A stretch of 64,000 nucleotides of DNA from the NCBI GenBank assembly GCA_050874905.1, contig JBNMLP010000005.1, forward strand, positions 62,001-126,000. Direction: 5' to 3'. This document shows positions 60,507 through 64,000 of the stretch, one piece after another. Made by a program: the position numbers and the translations under genes. The notes under the pieces were generated by a model. It had not been told where the DNA came from. It worked only from the letters and a program-made list of their open reading frames with translations, and did no database searches. This stretch comes from NC2004 sp050874905 (lineage in GTDB: Bacteria; Bacillota; Clostridia; Lachnospirales; Lachnospiraceae). The first letter of the stretch is position 1, and each line of letters starts with the position of its first letter.

Positions 60507-62012
60507 ATGAAACGCACGCTTCAAAAATTTACATTAGTGCTTATGACACTGCTGCTTGCCAGCTCAGTTGTAAGCGGACTCGGTCTGTTTAAACCGAAAG
60601 CATCGGAAAAAGAGAAATTTATCGTCGGCTTCGATGCAGAATTTCCCCCTTATGGATATATGGATGACAATGGCGAATATGTCGGTTTTGATCTCGACCT
60701 CGCCGCAGAGGTCTGCAAACGCAACGGCTGGGAATTAGAAAAACGTCCGATCGCATGGGATTCCAAAGATTCCGAATTAAATTCCGGCTCCATTTCCTGT
60801 ATCTGGAACGGGTTTACGATGAACGGCCGTGAAAATAACTACACCTGGTCTACCCCTTATGTGGATAACTCTCAGGTAGTTATTGTGAAAAAAGGCTCCT
60901 CGATCAAAAAGCTGACCGATCTTTCCGGGAAGATCTTAGTTGTGCAGAGTGACTCCTCTGCCTTAGCTGCCCTGACGGGAGACGATGCCACCGAAGAAAA
61001 CAAAGCCATTGCGGCCTCTTTAAAAGAATTACAGCAGGTTGGCGATTACAACTCTGCTTTCATGAACCTGCAAAGTGGTATGGTGGATGCGATCGCGATG
61101 GATATCGGTGTTGCCAACTATCAGTTATCCGGAAAAGAGGATGAATTTGTCATTCTTGATGAGCGTCTTTCTTCCGAAGAATACGGCATCGGTTTCAAAA
61201 AGGGAAATACCGAGCTGCGTGATCAGGTACAGGAAGCCTTGTTTGCCATGCTGGACGATGGCACCTTTGCCGATATTGCAAAAAAATGGGGACTGACCGA
61301 CAGCGTCTGTCTGGACAAAAATGATTCCTACAATGACGGCTCTGCCAATGCAGTAAAAAAAGTCGGCTTACAAACGATCATCAAACAGTTAGCACCCGGC
61401 ATGGGCGCAACACTCAGCATTTTCCTGCTGACCATTCTATTTTCCATGCCGCTTGGACTTTTGCTTACAGCAATCCGTATGTCACGCTCGAAGGTACTTC
61501 AGTGGATCGCCCGGATCTACATTTCCATCATGCGCGGAACTCCGCTGATGCTGCAGCTTTTAGTTGTATTCTTTGCCCCATATTATGTATTCGGCATCAG
61601 TACCTCCTACTCCTACCGTTTCTATGCGGTGATCATCGGATTTTCTTTAAACTATGCCGCTTATTTTGCGGAAATCTACCGCTCCGGTCTGCAAAGCATT
61701 CCGCTCGGTCAGAAGGAAGCTGCGGCTGTTATGGGATACAGCAAGATCCAGACCTTTACCAAAATTTTATTCCCGCAGATGGTAAAACGGGTCATGCCTC
61801 CGGTTACCAACGAGATCATCACACTCGTAAAGGACACCTCACTGGCATTTGCCCTTGCATATACGGAAATGTTTACGACCGCCAAACAGATCGCAGCCTC
61901 CCAGGCTTCCTTAGTACCTCTGTTTATTGCGGGTGTCTTCTATTACATTTTCAACTTTGTTGTGGCATTCTTTATGGAAAAGATCGAACAGAAATTAGAC
62001 TATTACCGTTAG
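60507..62012 (+). CDS. Fused amino-acid ABC binding protein and permease
   Basis: Residues 1-35 are a signal peptide-like segment. Residues 38-270 are a periplasmic-type solute-binding domain (FIVGFDAEFPPYGYMDD, YNSAFMNLQSGMVDAIAMD) and 290-501 a permease with the ABC-permease loop (QKEAAAVMGYSKIQTFTKILFP). Fusion of the binding protein to its permease is known in the glutamine/polar amino-acid transporter family, for example in lactic acid bacteria. The ligand cannot be identified. AAGGAG precedes the ATG, and the ATPase follows 14 bases later. Confidence 0.92.
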   Translation: MKRTLQKFTLVLMTLLLASSVVSGLGLFKPKASEKEKFIVGFDAEFPPYGYMDDNGEYVGFDLDLAAEVCKRNGWELEKRPIAWDSKDSELNSGSISCIWNGFTMNGRENNYTWSTPYVDNSQVVIVKKGSSIKKLTDLSGKILVVQSDSSALAALTGDDATEENKAIAASLKELQQVGDYNSAFMNLQSGMVDAIAMDIGVANYQLSGKEDEFVILDERLSSEEYGIGFKKGNTELRDQVQEALFAMLDDGTFADIAKKWGLTDSVCLDKNDSYNDGSANAVKKVGLQTIIKQLAPGMGATLSIFLLTILFSMPLGLLLTAIRMSRSKVLQWIARIYISIMRGTPLMLQLLVVFFAPYYVFGISTSYSYRFYAVIIGFSLNYAAYFAEIYRSGLQSIPLGQKEAAAVMGYSKIQTFTKILFPQMVKRVMPPVTNEIITLVKDTSLAFALAYTEMFTTAKQIAASQASLVPLFIAGVFYYIFNFVVAFFMEKIEQKLDYYR

Positions 62013-62025
62013 AAAGGAGCTTCCT

Positions 62026-62784
62026 ATGTACCTGTTAGAAATGAATCATATTAAAAAAAGTTTTGATGGAAAAGAAGTATTAAAGGACATCAACCTGAGC
62101 GTGTCGGAAGGTGAAGTAGTTTCCATTCTTGGTCCTTCCGGTTCCGGAAAGTCCACGCTGCTGCGCTGTGCCACCTTCTTAGAAACGATCGACGACGGTG
62201 AAACTGCCTATGTGGATGAACCAGTAGTTACCAGTGAAAATGGAGCTGCCCACTACCCTTCCAAAAAGGAGATCAAAAAAGCGCAGGAAAACTTTGGACT
62301 GGTATTCCAGAATTTTAACCTGTTCCCACATTATACCGTATTAAAAAATATCACGGACGCTCCTCTTACCATTCAGAAACGAAAAAAAGAAGAAGTGATG
62401 AAGGAAGCGAAAGAGCTGCTTGCCAAAGTCGGCTTATCTGATAAAGAGGCTGCTTATCCGTGCGAATTATCCGGTGGACAGCAGCAGCGTGTTGCGATCG
62501 CCCGCGCCTTAGCGCTGCATCCAAAGATCTTATTTTTTGACGAACCAACTTCTGCCCTTGATCCGGAGATCACGGCAGAGATCTTACGGGTAATGAAAGC
62601 ATTGGCTGCTGACAATATGACGATGGTCGTTGTTACCCACGAGATTGCCTTTGCCCATGCGGTATCCGACCGCATCATCTTTATGGATGACGGTATGGTG
62701 GTAGAAGAAGGAACTCCTTCCCAGGTGATCGACCACCCAAGCAATGAACGGACAAAAGCATTTTTACAGAAACTACATGTATAA
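62026..62784 (+). CDS. Amino-acid ABC transporter ATPase (GlnQ-like)
   Basis: A 252-residue ATPase. Walker A is GPSGSGKST (about 36-44), signature LSGGQQQRVAIARAL (about 148-162), Walker B FFDEPTSALD and the switch His (VVTHEIAFA). It is typical of the polar amino-acid uptake family except for an insertion of about 15 residues before VFQNFNLF. AAAGGAG precedes the ATG. It forms the importer with the fused gene upstream; a strong terminator follows. Confidence 0.95.
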   Translation: MYLLEMNHIKKSFDGKEVLKDINLSVSEGEVVSILGPSGSGKSTLLRCATFLETIDDGETAYVDEPVVTSENGAAHYPSKKEIKKAQENFGLVFQNFNLFPHYTVLKNITDAPLTIQKRKKEEVMKEAKELLAKVGLSDKEAAYPCELSGGQQQRVAIARALALHPKILFFDEPTSALDPEITAEILRVMKALAADNMTMVVVTHEIAFAHAVSDRIIFMDDGMVVEEGTPSQVIDHPSNERTKAFLQKLHV

Positions 62785-62822
62785 AAAAAATCCCATCAGT
62801 CTCCTGCTGATGGGATTTCTTT
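62783..62822. terminator. Bidirectional terminator between glnQ-like and sufU
   Basis: A perfect 12-bp stem (AAATCCCATCAG/CTGATGGGATTT) with a 7-nt loop and A/T runs on both sides, between convergent genes. Confidence 0.92.
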
Positions 62823-62829
62823 TGCTCTT

Positions 62830-63255
62830 TTATTCTTCTTTCAAGGCTTCACTTAATGTGTGCCACCCAAGTACCGCACATTTCACACGTGCCGGCATAT
62901 GGGAAATATCCTGAAGGGCAGAGGCTTCTTCCAACTGCTCGATCTCCTCTTTGGTTGCTTCTGATTTGATCATTTTCATAAACAGGTTCCCCAGATGCAA
63001 GGCCTCCATTTTTGATTTTCCTACGATCATACCGAGCATAATGTCTGCGGATGCCTGCGAAATGGCACATCCGTCTCCGACAAAAGCACCATCCGTGATC
63101 ACACCGTCTTCCACCTTCAGCTTTAAGTAAATGTCATCGCCACAGTTTGGATTAACACCCTCCAATACGATATTGGCATCGGCAAGGTCATGCTTAAATT
63201 CCGGATGGATGTTGTGTTCGGTTAATATCTCATTATAAAAGCTTCTATTCTCCAT
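62830..63255 (-). CDS. sufU: Iron-sulfur assembly/sulfur relay protein SufU
   Basis: SufU is a zinc protein that accepts persulfide sulfur from SufS in Gram-positive Fe-S assembly. The 141-residue protein keeps the three cysteines: PNCGDDI (about 38), GDGCAISQASADIM (about 61-74) and RVKCAVLGWHTL (about 123-134). It overlaps sufS by 11 bases and is preceded by AAGGAG. The SufBCD scaffold genes are not in the window and may lie to the right. Confidence 0.95.
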   Translation of the reverse strand: MENRSFYNEILTEHNIHPEFKHDLADANIVLEGVNPNCGDDIYLKLKVEDGVITDGAFVGDGCAISQASADIMLGMIVGKSKMEALHLGNLFMKMIKSEATKEEIEQLEEASALQDISHMPARVKCAVLGWHTLSEALKEE

Positions 63256-64000
63256 ATCCCATTCTCCTTCTTACACTGGCTACACTTGCCACAAATGCAT
63301 CAATTTCCGCTTCTGTGTTATAAAACATAAAGCTGGCTCTCGTTGTATTATATACCTTCAAATGAGTCAGTAACGGCTGCGCACAGTGATGTCCGGCTCT
63401 GACATCGATGCCGTCTGCTGCCAGAATTTCACTGACATCATGCGGATGCACCTGATCGATCGTAAATGCCACGATTCCCGTATGCTCCTTAGGATCTTTT
63501 GAGCCGATCACATGTACATGGGGAACGTTTGAAAGTCCGTCCATTGCCCGTTTGGTAAGTGCAAGCTCCTGTTCCTTTATCGCATCAAATCCGATGTCAT
63601 TTAAATAATGGATCGCAGCGGCAAGTCCGGCAGCTCCGGCAGCATTGACGGTTCCTGCCTCAAATTTGTGCGGAAGCTCTGCAAAGACCGCACCTTCTCT
63701 CGTCACAGAATCGATCATTTCACCTCCGGTTAAAAACGGTGGCATTTCCTCTAATAATGCTTCTTTTCCATAGAGTACACCGATTCCCATTGGACCAAGC
63801 AGCTTGTGTCCGGAAAAGGCAAGGAAGTCCACATCCAGATCCTGTACATCAATGGCCATATGAGGGGCACTCTGAGCCGCATCCACAACGATCACGGCTC
63901 CATTTTTATGTGCCAGTGCAGCGATCTCCTTGATTGGATTCTCCCGTCCTAACACGTTTGATACCTGCGTGATCGCAACGAGTTTTGTCTTTTCCCCGAT
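63245..64000 (-). CDS. sufS: Cysteine desulfurase SufS (5' part outside the window)
   Basis: PLP-dependent enzyme that removes sulfur from cysteine for SufU. The frame continues past the right edge at 64000, so about the first 160 residues are missing. Seen here are TKLVAITQVSN at the edge, VVDAAQSAPHM, FSGHKLLGPMGIGVLYG with the PLP lysine, and VRAGHHCAQPLLTHL with the catalytic cysteine. These match group II desulfurases (SufS/CsdA type). It is translationally coupled to sufU. Confidence 0.95.
   Translation of the reverse strand: MGEKTKLVAITQVSNVLGRENPIKEIAALAHKNGAVIVVDAAQSAPHMAIDVQDLDVDFLAFSGHKLLGPMGIGVLYGKEALLEEMPPFLTGGEMIDSVTREGAVFAELPHKFEAGTVNAAGAAGLAAAIHYLNDIGFDAIKEQELALTKRAMDGLSNVPHVHVIGSKDPKEHTGIVAFTIDQVHPHDVSEILAADGIDVRAGHHCAQPLLTHLKVYNTTRASFMFYNTEAEIDAFVASVASVRRRMGYGE

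Overview
This 64 kb window looks like a core chromosomal segment of an anaerobic, fermentative Gram-positive member of the Clostridia, most likely Lachnospiraceae. I infer this from the gene set: CarD, ZapA, a SEDS/PBP pair, a monomeric [FeFe] hydrogenase with HydG, phosphate butyryltransferase, a PurO-type IMP cyclohydrolase, YhgE/Pip proteins and SufU. AGGAGG ribosome binding sites, low-to-middle GC and TTGACA/TATAAT promoters agree. No insertion sequence, prophage, CRISPR array or rRNA operon was seen. Genes are dense, mostly on the minus strand, and many are translationally coupled.

Layout. 1-4.9 kb: FtsA-like ATPase (cut by the left edge), coaE, polA and a zinc-finger membrane protein, read leftward. 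5.0 kb: tRNA-Leu(CAA). 5.2-10.7 kb: two YhgE/Pip membrane proteins around a small membrane protein, then an Fn3 surface protein with tandem repeats. 10.8-19.8 kb: mraY, a NUDIX gene, a PBP/SEDS pair, a U32 peptidase, zapA and ruvBA. 19.9-26.2 kb: a YprB-like nuclease, a HAD phosphatase, carD and a large RND permease. 26.4-34.5 kb: a split purine-end module (AICAR transformylase plus PurO-type cyclohydrolase), a GH25 lysozyme, a VanZ-like protein, [FeFe] hydrogenase, pyrophosphatase and prfC. 34.5-40.5 kb: a DUF2156 protein with a duplicated acidic linker, an alarmone synthetase, a HAD, an aldo/keto reductase and a zinc-ribbon protein. 40.6-46.5 kb: hisS, ptb, a 56-codon ORF, a c-di-GMP phosphodiesterase and hydG. 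46.6-52 kb: a MarR-controlled heterodimeric ABC exporter and a P-loop ATPase. 52.2-56.4 kb: a ribDEBAH operon under an FMN riboswitch. 56.4-64 kb: a GntR-ABC operon, thrH, an amino-acid ABC transporter and sufU-sufS (cut by the right edge).

How the genes work together. Several modules are self-contained: riboflavin synthesis with FMN feedback; the last two purine steps; a MarR-regulated exporter; a GntR-regulated ABC transporter; recombination (ruvAB); and wall synthesis (mraY, SEDS, PBP, with zapA nearby). The hydrogenase and its maturase HydG are 13 kb apart, and hydE and hydF are not in the window.

Most of the window is conventional. The points most worth a second look are: a 16-bp inverted repeat that would bury the carD start signals in read-through RNA; a roughly 140-nt palindromic element inside the riboflavin operon; the split purH; the atypical hydrogenase; the in-frame repeats in two proteins; and two perfect operator palindromes beside regulator genes.
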